A stretch of 47,598 nt of DNA, taken from Fidelibacterota bacterium. GTDB lineage: Bacteria; Fidelibacterota; Marinisomatia; Marinisomatales; TCS55. The notes under the pieces are model-generated. The model saw only the letters and a program-made list of their open reading frames with translations. It did not search any database and had not been told where the DNA came from. The stretch lies in contig JAAZYT010000173.1 in the NCBI GenBank assembly GCA_014239505.1, positions 1-47,598 on the forward strand, read 5' to 3'. Both the position numbers and the translations under genes were made by a program. Below, in pieces: positions 1 through 9,100 of this stretch; positions within the stretch are counted from its first letter, which is position 1, and the number at the start of each line of letters is the position of its first letter.

Positions 1-1
1 C

Positions 2-160
2 CCTGAACATGTAAAAAATGGTGAATATTGGACACAGACAAAATTGGTGATGAAAAATTTAAAAAATGGGCACAGAACAGAATTAGAAATAATTAAAGTT
101 ATCTATGATCAAGGACTTAAAGATAATGTATTTACAGAAAGCTATTTAAAACGAAAATAA
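2..160 (+). CDS. C-terminal fragment of an outer-membrane lipoprotein-sorting (LolA-like) protein
   Basis: The first 52 codons are open in frame and stop at TAA (158-160); the gene begins upstream of the window. The peptide reads PEHVKNGEYWTQTKLVMKNL, then a segment ending in FTESYLKRK. This resembles the C-terminal strands of the LolA-like outer-membrane lipoprotein-sorting family, which usually ends with a Phe-Thr-x-x-(F/Y)-Leu-x-Arg motif. In other genomes these proteins often accompany RND/MMPL transporters and are thought to carry lipids or lipoproteins across the periplasm; that role is family knowledge and cannot be tested on this fragment. It converges on the porin gene, with only 13 bases between the stop codons. 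Confidence 0.55.
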   Translation, partial: PEHVKNGEYWTQTKLVMKNLKNGHRTELEIIKVIYDQGLKDNVFTESYLKRK

Positions 161-173
161 TTTTTCTTTCTGT

Positions 174-1100
174 CTAAAAATTGAATTCAAAATTTACTAC
201 AAATTGGGTTTCATTATCCGATTTACGATAATTTGGTGCGATACTTAATCCTTTTCCAGGATTATATTCAATTCCAGTAATTAAATATATTTTATTTTCA
301 TCAGTTTCTTTGGTATTTAAAGAAACAATATCATATTTAAAAAAGATTGCTAAATTTGATTTAGATTGATAATTAGCATATAATGATTTGATCTTTTCAG
401 TAATATCTTTTCCATTATCATTTCTCTGATTCCACTCTATCCCAGTACGAAACGCATTAATGGCATATCCAGCAAATATACCAATAATAGAATTATTTTT
501 TACAGTTAATGAATCAAAATCATAATTTTCAGTAGAATAAATACCACCAATATTCAGACCATCTTTTTTATTTAATTTTTGCTCTCCATAAACAGTAAGA
601 AAAGAGATTTTCTTATGATCATCATCTTCTGCTTTTTTATAACCAGTTCCATTAGTCACCATTGCACTAATGCCTAGTTTATTTATTGATTTGTAATAAC
701 CAAGACCTGTACCAGCAGAACTTGAAAATTTGAACTGATCTAAAGTTGCTTTTTCTATATATCTTTTTCCCCAATTATTTTCTTGTACTTTAAGAATATG
801 CATTCCCTGCATACCAATTACAAATTTTCCATAATTAGTTAGCCAATCAACTTTAGCATTTTTAATATATAAATTTTGAGGTGATGATTTATAATCAACA
901 TCAGCTTGAAATTTGTAGGTAATATTATCTGATAATTTATTTGTTACAGTTAAATAAGCTCGTTTTAACCCAAAGCTAGAAATTGAATTATTGTTATTAG
1001 GATGAGAATAATCATAGAAAATTTTTCCAGAAATTTCTTGAGAAAATGTATCAGATATAAATGTTATTAGAATAATTAAACTATAAATGTAATTATTGAT
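174..1100 (-). CDS. Phosphate-selective porin (OprO/OprP-like) beta-barrel, non-ATG start
   Basis: This is an outer-membrane beta-barrel of about 308 residues, probably a channel for phosphate or other anions. The sequence alternates like a barrel, contains the porin O/P-like segment FVIGMQGMHILKVQENNWG, and ends in an aromatic residue (FEFNF), as outer-membrane proteins usually do. The first in-frame ATG is at 812, but the frame stays open back to a stop at 1121-1119. The upstream part encodes a hydrophobic signal peptide (YIYSLIILITFISDTFSQ) and the first strands. A strong AGAGGGGG ribosome site lies 4 bases before ATC at 1100 (ATT at 1103 is the alternative), and no ATG, GTG or TTG is available. 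The gene is last in the nptA-phoU operon, 18 bases after phoU, which supports a phosphate role. Family call fairly sure; exact start unsure. Confidence 0.75.
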   Translation of the reverse strand: MNNYIYSLIILITFISDTFSQEISGKIFYDYSHPNNNNSISSFGLKRAYLTVTNKLSDNITYKFQADVDYKSSPQNLYIKNAKVDWLTNYGKFVIGMQGMHILKVQENNWGKRYIEKATLDQFKFSSSAGTGLGYYKSINKLGISAMVTNGTGYKKAEDDDHKKISFLTVYGEQKLNKKDGLNIGGIYSTENYDFDSLTVKNNSIIGIFAGYAINAFRTGIEWNQRNDNGKDITEKIKSLYANYQSKSNLAIFFKYDIVSLNTKETDENKIYLITGIEYNPGKGLSIAPNYRKSDNETQFVVNFEFNF

Positions 1101-1121
1101 AATTCCCCCTCTAATAAATTA

Positions 1122-1796
1122 CTATTTTTTATATCCAATTGAATCGAATGGATTTACTATTGTTGTAGTTATATTTTTTAAATGAGCGCCAATTCTTTTT
1201 AAGTAACGAGCATAAAGAGAAATTGAAGCAGATTTTGAGATTGAACCAAATTCTAATTTTCCACTAATAATAGCATTTACAATTTCATCTGATTTTTGGG
1301 CCATATTTTCTTTGTACCCTTTCATTAGAGAATTTGCCAGGTCCGAATCTTGAGTATGAATAGCTTCCAATGTTTTATCAAAACGTAGTTTGACTTCATT
1401 CTCGATTAAGGCGAGATCTTCGCTAATTTCTTCTGATATTATTTTATCTGAGTAGTTAATTGCTAAATCAAGAATATTTTTGGAATAATCTCCAATTCGT
1501 TCAATATCAACTACCATATTTATTAGTATTAAACCATTTGCCATATCGGATGTTTTTTGTTCAACTGAATAATGAGTTAAAACTTTTCTTCGAACTTCTT
1601 GTTGAAAAGCATTTATCTCACGATCACGTTTTTTAAGTGCTTTGAGTGTCTCAATATTTTCGCCATTACGGAGATATTTAATTGCTTGACTAAAAATTTC
1701 TCGTGAAAGTTCCATCATTTCATAGGAACGGTTCCATGCTTGGGAAAGAAGATCTTCAGCTTTCCATAAATTGACAACATCTTTAATTATAGTCAT
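1122..1796 (-). CDS. phoU: PhoU-family phosphate uptake regulator
   Basis: This 224-residue, mostly alpha-helical protein resembles PhoU, the cytoplasmic metal-binding regulator of phosphate transport. PhoU domains are three-helix bundles with acidic E/DxxxD-type metal motifs. Here the stretch with VVDIERIGDYSKNILDLA (about residues 96-113) matches the conserved region, which normally reads (R)xxERxGDxxxNI. The gene starts 4 bases after the stop of the Na/Pi symporter gene, with a GAGG ribosome site, so the two are translationally linked. In many bacteria a PhoU domain is fused to, or encoded beside, an NptA-type symporter and is thought to hold the transporter in check. The length suits a protein with one or two PhoU domains. 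Confidence 0.85.
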   Translation of the reverse strand: MTIIKDVVNLWKAEDLLSQAWNRSYEMMELSREIFSQAIKYLRNGENIETLKALKKRDREINAFQQEVRRKVLTHYSVEQKTSDMANGLILINMVVDIERIGDYSKNILDLAINYSDKIISEEISEDLALIENEVKLRFDKTLEAIHTQDSDLANSLMKGYKENMAQKSDEIVNAIISGKLEFGSISKSASISLYARYLKRIGAHLKNITTTIVNPFDSIGYKK

Positions 1797-1800
1797 AATA

Positions 1801-2940
1801 TTACCTCACGATGAAAATTAGTGATAAGGGGATTAAGAAGAAAACAACAAGTATATAAACAATAGGAATGATACGGTTTACAATTGCTAGTTCAGCAAAC
1901 CATTCTGCTAATTGAATTGGTATATTTCTAATTTTTTCTATTGGCCAGATTAAAGAAATACCAAAAACATTAAAAGCTAAATGGCCAAATGCTACAGCTA
2001 ATGGTGCATGCGTACCTGAAACTAAACTTGCTAGTAGGGCAGTAATAGTTGTTCCAATGTTAGCACCGAGTGTATAAGGAAATATTTGTCGTAATTGTAA
2101 AATTCCAGCTCCAGCTAATGGAATAACAAGCGAAGTTGTTATAGAACTACTTTGCACAAGAATTGTTATGAAGACACCAAAAAACATTGCCCGTATCCAG
2201 GTTTTAAAAATATGTGTATCAAAGAATGCTTCTAACTTTTCCATTACTAGACTGCGAATCAATACAGTAAGGTATTTTAGTGAAATAAATAATAGTATTA
2301 AGGCTACTATTATTAATAGCCAGTTATAATTAACTACATCTTGCATTTTGAAGATATCTTTAATTGCAGTAACCGTGGGTTTGGTAATCATTTTTATTGG
2401 ACTTTTAAATGTGAATGTTCCAGCACCCATAAATAAGCTTGCCATCCAATTAGCCGTTTTACTAATTATTCCAAAATAAAGTTGTAGCGGAAATAGTATG
2501 ATAACGGATAAAACATTAAAAAAATCATGAACAATAGATGCTGAAAAAGCGCGTTTAAATTCGTTTTTATTAACTATATGCCCAAGTGCAACAATAGTAT
2601 TTGTGACGCTTGTACCAATATTGGCACCCATTATGTATGGTATTGCAGCAGTTACTGCTAAAATAGGATCATTACCAAAGGTCCCAGCAGCTACCATTCC
2701 TACAACTAGTGAAGTAGTGGTGGATGAACTCTGAATTAGACTGGTTGCTAAAATACCAATAAATAAACCAATTAAGGGTGCAGCAGAACTTGATAAAAGT
2801 TGTTCAGCAAAACCTCGGCCTAGTCCTTTAAAGCCTAACCCTATCATTCCTATGCTGACAAGGAACATATATAAAATAGATAGTATTGCTACTACTTTTA
2901 AAGTATTTAAAAGTCTAGAACTACTTAGAATTTTATTCAA
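1801..2940 (-). CDS. nptA: Na+/phosphate symporter, NptA/PNaS family
   Basis: This inner-membrane protein of 379 residues takes up inorganic phosphate with sodium ions. It has the inverted-repeat design of the PNaS family: two QSSS motifs (residues 70-73 and 263-266), each followed by Thr-rich helices, and two GANIGT motifs (105-110 and 292-297). These repeats form the substrate and sodium sites in relatives. There are about 8-9 hydrophobic segments, and no C-terminal PhoU domain, since PhoU is encoded separately just downstream. It is the first gene of the nptA-phoU-porin operon. The 77-base gap upstream must hold both its promoter and the end of the fad operon; I cannot assign either with confidence. 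Confidence 0.9.
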   Translation of the reverse strand: MNKILSSSRLLNTLKVVAILSILYMFLVSIGMIGLGFKGLGRGFAEQLLSSSAAPLIGLFIGILATSLIQSSSTTTSLVVGMVAAGTFGNDPILAVTAAIPYIMGANIGTSVTNTIVALGHIVNKNEFKRAFSASIVHDFFNVLSVIILFPLQLYFGIISKTANWMASLFMGAGTFTFKSPIKMITKPTVTAIKDIFKMQDVVNYNWLLIIVALILLFISLKYLTVLIRSLVMEKLEAFFDTHIFKTWIRAMFFGVFITILVQSSSITTSLVIPLAGAGILQLRQIFPYTLGANIGTTITALLASLVSGTHAPLAVAFGHLAFNVFGISLIWPIEKIRNIPIQLAEWFAELAIVNRIIPIVYILVVFFLIPLSLIFIVR

Positions 2941-3017
2941 TTCTATTCCTTAAATAAATAATTAGCTCAATAACAGTAAATAAAATTAGTTATTAAATTA
3001 TTTACAATAAAACTGTT

Positions 3018-5366
3018 TTAGTTACGCAAAGGCTTACCTTTTTTTAGCATAAATTTAATTCGATCTTGAGATAATCTTTCACCTGCTAATGAAACAAATG
3101 CTTCTCTTTCGATATCCAGTACATATTGCTCATCCACTGATTTAGTAAGTCCAGCTTTATCACCACCAGTAAGAACAAATGCTAATTTTTTTGCAATAAA
3201 TTCATCATGTGCTGATAATTTACCTTGGGCTTTAAATCCTTTTATTGCCATGGCCATTGCTGTGCGTCCACCTGACCCAGGCAACTTTAAATCATCACGG
3301 TATGTTGGTGGTTCATATCCATTATTGATTAATTCTAGGGCTTTTTGCTTTGCCATCCAAATACGATGATCATTGTTTAATATAATTGTATCTGTTTTTA
3401 AAAGATAGCCTAAAAATTTAGCTTCTTCGCCACTAGTAGCAACTTTGGCAAACCCAATAGTTTCGAAAGCTTTTTGTGCTACTTGAAAAGAATTCATTCT
3501 ACCGCTACCACTATTTTCCATTAAATTTAGAATCATACGTAAGTTTCCACCAGCTCCTGGAATCAAACCTACTCCAACTTCAACGAGTCCGACATAGAGT
3601 TCTCCCGCAGCTACGCGATGTGCTGCTGGACCTATTAATTCAAACCCTCCACCTAAAGCGAGATGATGAGGAGCTGCTATAATGGGTGCTTTTGAAAATC
3701 GAATCCGTTGTGTTAGATCTTGTATTTGTTTAACTGCTTTTTCTAGTTTGTCATATTCACTTGCTTCACAGACTTGAATCATGCTTGCTAGATTCGCACC
3801 AGCACAAAAATTAGGTCCCTGATGGCCAACAACCATGGCTTTATATTTTCCAGCATCAAGAAGATCAACACCATCACTTATCGTTTGGGCGAGTGAACCA
3901 TCAATTGGATTTAATGTGGGTTGCAAAACGGAATGGAATTGAACGTTTAACACCCCATCACCTAAGTCAATAAGGCTCGCACTCCAATCTTTTTTAATTA
4001 CGTTTCCACCCGTTTTATGAATATTGAGATTGATTGCTTTTTCATTTCGTTTTTGTATCTTCATAGATGATGATTTAATATCAAAATAATTCAATTGCCC
4101 ATCTTTCATTTGATAAAAATTAGAATGACCTGAAGCCAGCATCTCTTTTACCCATTTAGGAACCTTTTTCTCATCTGCTTCCATTTTTAAGACAGATTCA
4201 GAAACACCTATTGCATCCCAAACTTCAAAAGGGCCCATGTCCCACCCAAATCCCCATTTCATCGCATTATCAATATTGATAATGTCATCACTAATTTCAG
4301 GAATTCGATTGGCTGAATAGATTAAAGATTTAGAAAGGACTTCCCAGAAAAATTTTCCACCTTTATCATCGCTATAAGCCATCGCTTTAATTTTTTCACC
4401 TGGTGATTGCCTATCTTTAGCCAAACGGAATCCATCAAAACGCACTTTTTTTTGTGGTCCGTATTCTCCTGTTTTTAAATCAAGAGAAAGAATTCCATCA
4501 TCTGTCTTTTTGTAAAAACCAGCTTTTGTCTTAGCACCAAGATTCCCATCGTCTACAAGTTTTTGCAGAAAATCAGGAATTTTAAATTGATCTCTTTCTT
4601 CATCATCATCAAGGTTATTATAAGAAGTATTGGATACATTAATCATAGTATCTAACCCAACAACATCAGCTGTTCTAAATGTGGCGCTTTTTGGGCGTCC
4701 AACAACTGTTCCAGTAAGTTTGTCTACCTCTTCAACGGTTAATCCATGCTCAATTGCAGTATTCATAGTTACAGCCATACCATAGACGCCAATTCTATTG
4801 CCAATGAAGTTAGGTGTATCTTTAGCATGGACGATTCCTTTACCAAGTACATCTTCACCTAATCTAGCAATTTCATCATAGACACTATTATCTGTATTAG
4901 GACCTTTTACCAATTCTAATAGGTGCATATAACGAGGTGGATTAAAAAAGTGAGTAATCATAAATCGTTTTTTAAGGTTGTCAGATAGAACTTTAGTGAG
5001 GTCTTCCAATGGAATACCAGAGGTATTAGAAGTAAGTATAACGGATTCTTTCAAATGAGGAACAATATTATTGTACACCGCATGTTTTATATCTAAGCGC
5101 TCTGCCACTGCTTCAATAACTAGATCAACATCCTTTAGTTTTTCAACATGATCATCATAATTGCATGCTGATACTAATTCAGCATTTTTTGGTTTATATA
5201 AAGGAGCAGGTTTTTGCTTGGTAAGGCCATCAACTCCTTTTTGTGCTAGTTCTTGATTTATATCAAAAAGCAGAGCAGTTATTCCCGCATTAGCAAAATG
5301 TCCAGCAATTTGAGCACCCATAACACCGGCACCAAGGACAGCTATTTTTTCAAAATTATTACTCAT
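3018..5366 (-). CDS. fadN: 3-hydroxyacyl-CoA dehydrogenase / enoyl-CoA hydratase (FadN type)
   Basis: This two-domain enzyme of 782 residues performs the hydration and NAD-dependent oxidation steps of fatty-acid beta-oxidation. The N-terminal dehydrogenase comes first, with the Rossmann motif LGAGVMGAQIAGHFANAG (about 11-28) and the catalytic His in MITHFFNPP (H139). The hydratase follows in the C-terminal third, with the oxyanion-hole segment NFCAGANL (519-526) and the Glu-containing segment GLVEVGVGLIPGAGG (593-607). That order, dehydrogenase before hydratase, matches Bacillus FadN rather than E. coli FadB. It is the last gene of the operon, 100 bases after the thiolase gene, and is followed by the phosphate operon on the same strand. 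Confidence 0.93.
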   Translation of the reverse strand: MSNNFEKIAVLGAGVMGAQIAGHFANAGITALLFDINQELAQKGVDGLTKQKPAPLYKPKNAELVSACNYDDHVEKLKDVDLVIEAVAERLDIKHAVYNNIVPHLKESVILTSNTSGIPLEDLTKVLSDNLKKRFMITHFFNPPRYMHLLELVKGPNTDNSVYDEIARLGEDVLGKGIVHAKDTPNFIGNRIGVYGMAVTMNTAIEHGLTVEEVDKLTGTVVGRPKSATFRTADVVGLDTMINVSNTSYNNLDDDEERDQFKIPDFLQKLVDDGNLGAKTKAGFYKKTDDGILSLDLKTGEYGPQKKVRFDGFRLAKDRQSPGEKIKAMAYSDDKGGKFFWEVLSKSLIYSANRIPEISDDIINIDNAMKWGFGWDMGPFEVWDAIGVSESVLKMEADEKKVPKWVKEMLASGHSNFYQMKDGQLNYFDIKSSSMKIQKRNEKAINLNIHKTGGNVIKKDWSASLIDLGDGVLNVQFHSVLQPTLNPIDGSLAQTISDGVDLLDAGKYKAMVVGHQGPNFCAGANLASMIQVCEASEYDKLEKAVKQIQDLTQRIRFSKAPIIAAPHHLALGGGFELIGPAAHRVAAGELYVGLVEVGVGLIPGAGGNLRMILNLMENSGSGRMNSFQVAQKAFETIGFAKVATSGEEAKFLGYLLKTDTIILNNDHRIWMAKQKALELINNGYEPPTYRDDLKLPGSGGRTAMAMAIKGFKAQGKLSAHDEFIAKKLAFVLTGGDKAGLTKSVDEQYVLDIEREAFVSLAGERLSQDRIKFMLKKGKPLRN

Positions 5367-5466
5367 AATATCCTCAAAATTCTAGTTTATTAAATTGGGT
5401 CATAAAATAATTCATGGCAAACGCTTATGCTTTAGTTCTAGTATTATTTAGTCTACTCAATATGTC

Positions 5467-6600
5467 TTATCTTTTAATGATCGTGGAAATACCCTGACCA
5501 GTTCCGATACACATGGTTGCCAGTCCAAGGTGTTTTTCATTTTGTTCCATTACATTAATCAGTGTGCCAATGATTCGAGCACCAGAGCATCCAAGAGGGT
5601 GGCCGAGTGCAATTGCACCACCATTAAGATTTATTTTACTAGAATCCCAACCCCCTTCATTGATTACATAAAGAGATTGCGCAGCAAAAGCCTCATTTAG
5701 TTCAATGATATCAATATCATCCATAGTAAGGTCAGCTTTTTTTAATGCTTTTTCAGTAGCAGGGAGTGGTCCCATACCCATGCGTGTCCAGTCCACACCT
5801 GCAACAGCTCGAGAAACAATTTCTGCTCGAATGGTAAGTCCATTTTCTTTGGCAAAAGATTCAGACGTTATCAGTAAAGCAGCGGCGCCTAATGAAAAAG
5901 GGCTACTTGTTGCAGCAGTCACGGAACCGCCTTCAACAAAAGCAGGATTTAAACTTTTGATTTTTTCTTCATCGGGTTCACGAGGGCCTTCATCTTTAGA
6001 AACTGTAACTTCACCATACATATCAATTGGTATTACTTCATTATCGAAATTACCGGCTTCCCAAGCCGCTAAGGCTTTTTTATGAGAATTCATTGCAAAA
6101 TCCTCTTGAGCTTCTCTTGAAATATTTCCATCATTTGCTAAGTTTTCAGCTGTTTCTCCCATACCTATATAATATTCTTGTTCAGCAAGCTCAGGATGAA
6201 AGTCAGGCGCAAAGCCTCCAGGTGGAATAGAGAACATATCCTCGATACCAGCAGCAATGCCTACTTCAATATCACCACTTTCAATTGCGGTACTCACTTG
6301 ATGTAATGCATCCATCGCTGATCCACAAAAGCGATTTACTACTTTCGCTGGAACTGTTTGAGGTAAACCTGCAAGGGCAACAACAGAACGTCCGATGAGC
6401 ATTCCTTGAGGACCTTCAGGAAATGCGCAACCCATAACTAAATCTTCAACTTGGTCTGAGGTTACTTTGTTATTTCGCTCCATAAGACCTTTGACCACTT
6501 GAGCGGCTAAATCGTCAGGACGAATCCCGACCATTTCTCCATTTTTTATTCCTATTGGTGATCTCGTAGCATCAATAATTACAGCTTTGTTTTCCATCAT
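5467..6600 (-). CDS. fadA: Acetyl-CoA acyltransferase (3-ketoacyl-CoA thiolase)
   Basis: This 377-residue thiolase catalyses the last beta-oxidation step, releasing acetyl-CoA from 3-ketoacyl-CoA. All catalytic residues are visible: the nucleophilic Cys92 in NRFCGSAMDALHQ, His334 in GGAIALGHPLGCSGAR, and Cys364 in MCIGTGQG. The length is normal for the family, slightly short. Two ATGs begin the gene (MMENK); the start could be either. It lies 6 bases after the acyl-CoA dehydrogenase gene, so both are on one transcript. Degradative thiolase rather than acetoacetyl-CoA biosynthesis is inferred from the operon. Confidence 0.94.
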   Translation of the reverse strand: MMENKAVIIDATRSPIGIKNGEMVGIRPDDLAAQVVKGLMERNNKVTSDQVEDLVMGCAFPEGPQGMLIGRSVVALAGLPQTVPAKVVNRFCGSAMDALHQVSTAIESGDIEVGIAAGIEDMFSIPPGGFAPDFHPELAEQEYYIGMGETAENLANDGNISREAQEDFAMNSHKKALAAWEAGNFDNEVIPIDMYGEVTVSKDEGPREPDEEKIKSLNPAFVEGGSVTAATSSPFSLGAAALLITSESFAKENGLTIRAEIVSRAVAGVDWTRMGMGPLPATEKALKKADLTMDDIDIIELNEAFAAQSLYVINEGGWDSSKINLNGGAIALGHPLGCSGARIIGTLINVMEQNEKHLGLATMCIGTGQGISTIIKR

Positions 6601-6606
6601 TATCTC

Positions 6607-8388
6607 CTAATAAGGGTATTTGTTTTTTTCATAAACATGGTTGGCAATATTTCTTTTCAATCCAATAACATTGGTTGATAATCTCATCCGAGATTCAAAC
6701 TCATTAACTTTTTGATTTATTAGAGCCGAAGGTTCTCCATCAAAAATAGCGTTTATGGCCGTATGAAGTTGATTAATAAATCGATTGGTCATTTCAGCTG
6801 TGAAGACTTTAGCAATATCCACTACAGTTGGCTCTGGCGAGTTACTAACCATAATCTTTTGAGCTCTGACTACGGTGCTCTCTGCTGAGTAAATATCCAT
6901 AAAATTATCTGCAAATATTTCGGTTAGTTGTTGTTCATGCTTTAAATCTTGACCATATTTACATAAAGCTTCATTGAAAATGAAAAGCACAAACCGTTTT
7001 GCCATTTCTATAGTTTGGCATTCTTTGGATAATTTTTCATTATCAAGGTCTAATTCTCCATTAGACATAAAATTATCAATTTCACGTATAGCTTCTCGAA
7101 AAGGCAATTCTTCCATGAGAGCTTTTTTCATAATAAATCCTGCGATGATTTGACGATTAACTTCATTAGTGCCTTCCCATATTTGATTTATTCGGTCATC
7201 TCGGTATGCTCCTGCAAGTGGATACTCTTCTAAAAAGCCATAGCCACCAAGAATCTGTAGACCTTGATCAATAACATCATGACTAGTATCACTTCCATAT
7301 ACTTTTGCCATCGAGGTTTCAATCGCATACTTTTCCATAGCTTCACCCATTTGGATATAATAATTATCATCATTTATATCCAATTGATTAATCTCAGATT
7401 GAATAAGTCCCACTGTTCGATAAAGCATACTATCTGTTACAAAAGTACGAATGGTCATATCTGCAATTTTTTTTGTAATTGCATCTAGTTTTGAAATTGG
7501 TTGTCCAAATGCACGTCTTTCTTTAGCATAAGGTGTTACTCCATTGATAACCATTTTTGCGCCACCTAAACTAGAGGCACCAAGTTTCAATCGACCAATA
7601 TTCAAACAATTAAATGCAATATTAGCTCCTTCGCCGATTTTAAAGAGCAGATTATTAACGGGAACTTTAGCGTTTTCAAAAATAAGAGGAGTGGTAGAAG
7701 ATCCCTTCATTCCGAGTTTTTTTTCTTCTTGACCAATAGAAAACCCTTCAGTGTCTCTATCAATAACAAATGCGCTGAATTTGTCGCCATCTATTTGTGC
7801 AAAAACAGTATAGACATCAGCCCAGTTTCCATTAGTTATAAATATTTTTTCTCCATTTAATATATAATGTTCTCCATCTTTTGAAAGAACCGCGGTTGTT
7901 TTTCCATTAGTTGCATCAGAACCAGCAGATGGTTCTGTTAATCCATATGCACACAATATTTCACCCGTAACTATTTTTGGAAGATATTTTTGTTTCTGCT
8001 CTTCAGTCCCAAACCAAACAATGGGAAGGGAGCCAATCCCTGTTTGGACAGCCCATGTAACGGCAAACGATGGACATTGAACTAAAGACTCAGCTACAAT
8101 TATTGTAGTAATTTTATCTAGATTAATTCCACCATATGTTTCTGGAATATCAATCCCCAAAAGTCCTAGTTCGCCCATTTCTTTAATGAGAGATTTAACT
8201 AAAACCGGATTATACTTTTCTATATCCTCTTTTTGCACAAGTATTTTATCGCTATCAAATTCCATTACCATATTATAAATATCGGTATGTTCTTCAGTAA
8301 AGTCTTCCCTGGAATAAACTTTTGCCAATGAGATTGGCTCTAGCAAAAATTGACCTCCTGAATTTGATATTTTTTTTATTTTATTCAT
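6607..8388 (-). CDS. Acyl-CoA dehydrogenase
   Basis: This FAD enzyme of 593 residues carries out the first oxidation of acyl-CoA in beta-oxidation. The N-terminal and central domains are typical: the flavin-contact motif CAYGLTEPSAGSD (146-158) and the catalytic-loop segment RINQIWEGTNE, with the candidate catalytic base E405. About 160 residues follow the core, so the protein has the C-terminal extension of long-chain (VLCAD-like) enzymes rather than the 380-residue short form; this suggests long-chain substrates, by inference. It sits 11 bases after the tetR gene and 6 bases before fadA. The electron acceptor would be ETF; no ETF gene is in the window. Confidence 0.93.
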   Translation of the reverse strand: MNKIKKISNSGGQFLLEPISLAKVYSREDFTEEHTDIYNMVMEFDSDKILVQKEDIEKYNPVLVKSLIKEMGELGLLGIDIPETYGGINLDKITTIIVAESLVQCPSFAVTWAVQTGIGSLPIVWFGTEEQKQKYLPKIVTGEILCAYGLTEPSAGSDATNGKTTAVLSKDGEHYILNGEKIFITNGNWADVYTVFAQIDGDKFSAFVIDRDTEGFSIGQEEKKLGMKGSSTTPLIFENAKVPVNNLLFKIGEGANIAFNCLNIGRLKLGASSLGGAKMVINGVTPYAKERRAFGQPISKLDAITKKIADMTIRTFVTDSMLYRTVGLIQSEINQLDINDDNYYIQMGEAMEKYAIETSMAKVYGSDTSHDVIDQGLQILGGYGFLEEYPLAGAYRDDRINQIWEGTNEVNRQIIAGFIMKKALMEELPFREAIREIDNFMSNGELDLDNEKLSKECQTIEMAKRFVLFIFNEALCKYGQDLKHEQQLTEIFADNFMDIYSAESTVVRAQKIMVSNSPEPTVVDIAKVFTAEMTNRFINQLHTAINAIFDGEPSALINQKVNEFESRMRLSTNVIGLKRNIANHVYEKNKYPY

Positions 8389-8399
8389 TATATGCCTTC

Positions 8400-8996
8400 T
8401 TATTTTTTTATCAATAAACCTGCAAGAATAAATTCTGTAATTGTTTCAATATAATCTCTTGCTTTAACACCATGTGGCTCGAAAAGAGTAAACCAATTAA
8501 TGGATTCTATGTTTAACATTATTGACATTGCAGTAATTCTTAAATGTACTTTTTTAAAATCACCATCTTTAACACCTTTGGAAATTATTTTTTCAAGAAC
8601 TTCAAGAAAGTGTGAATATACTTTTTGTAATTTTTTCTTAAAATCAGCATCCTGTTGAGCAATAGACCAAAACTCAGTTAATGCTTTAAATGGATCAGGA
8701 TCAGATTCATATTGATCAATAAAATAATTAAAAAGAGATTTTAATTGATGAGGGGCTGGTTTATTTGTTTCAGCTAAATGATTAATTGTAAAACTATATT
8801 TAGTGACCCAAAAGTTTACTAAATCTAAATATATTTCTTTTTTCGATTTATAATACCAGTAGAGTGCTCCTTTACTTAATTGTGATTCTTTCACAATATC
8901 ATCCATACGAGAATGCTCATATCCTTTATCTATGAGTACGCTTAAAGCCGCATGCAGTATTTGATCTTTTCTCTTATCTTGTTTCTCTTGATTCAT
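8400..8996 (-). CDS. TetR/AcrR-family regulator of the beta-oxidation operon
   Basis: This 198-residue transcription factor has an N-terminal TetR helix-turn-helix: residues about 12-58 include MDDIVKESQLSKGALYWYY and the following KSKKEIYLDLV. The C-terminal ligand domain is poorly conserved, as usual. It is the first gene of the fad operon, and a GACCGAC-type palindrome sits 6 bases before its start, on top of the predicted transcription start. This arrangement implies autoregulated repression relieved by an acyl-CoA, as for FadR-type TetR proteins; the ligand is inferred from context only. No good ribosome site precedes the ATG, and the predicted leader is only about 15 bases. Confidence 0.88.
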   Translation of the reverse strand: MNQEKQDKRKDQILHAALSVLIDKGYEHSRMDDIVKESQLSKGALYWYYKSKKEIYLDLVNFWVTKYSFTINHLAETNKPAPHQLKSLFNYFIDQYESDPDPFKALTEFWSIAQQDADFKKKLQKVYSHFLEVLEKIISKGVKDGDFKKVHLRITAMSIMLNIESINWFTLFEPHGVKARDYIETITEFILAGLLIKK

Positions 8997-9002
8997 TTAT
9001 AA

Positions 9003-9016
9003 ACCGACTGGTCGGT
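9003..9016. promoter_or_regulatory. TetR operator palindrome upstream of the fad operon
   Basis: ACCGAC-TG-GTCGGT is a perfect 6-bp inverted repeat with a 2-bp spacer, ending 6 bases before the tetR start codon. GC-rich ACCGAC half-sites stand out in this AT-rich intergenic region and resemble operators of TetR-type fatty-acid regulators in other bacteria. The only similar string I noticed elsewhere is inside the FeS/NrfD coding region. Confidence 0.7.
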
Positions 9017-9018
9017 CT

Positions 9019-9047
9019 ATTTTACATATATGTTGAAAATTAAGCAA
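9019..9047 (-). promoter_or_regulatory. Predicted sigma70-type promoter of the fad operon
   Basis: On the minus strand a -35-like TTGCTT (9047-9042) and a -10-like TAAAAT (9024-9019) are separated by 17 bases. The inverted repeat at 9016-9003 begins two bases after the -10 box, so a bound repressor would cover the start point. The match is by eye only. Confidence 0.5.
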
Positions 9048-9065
9048 ATAATTATTAATTATTAT

Positions 9066-9094
9066 TTGTGTTATAGAAATATTTTATTTAATAT
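9066..9094 (+). promoter_or_regulatory. Predicted promoter of the FTR1 iron permease gene
   Basis: A TTGTGT -35-like box (9066-9071) and a TAATAT -10 box (9089-9094) are 17 bases apart, and six bases later the Fur-like box begins. The same TAATAT-N6-box arrangement recurs at the TonB receptor promoter (10076-10102), which makes the assignment more credible than either site alone. Confidence 0.55.
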
Positions 9095-9100
9095 TGTTAA

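Noticed and set aside
5705..6085. Open frame opposite the thiolase gene
   Set aside because: Shadow of a well-conserved thiolase; no ribosome site or family pattern.
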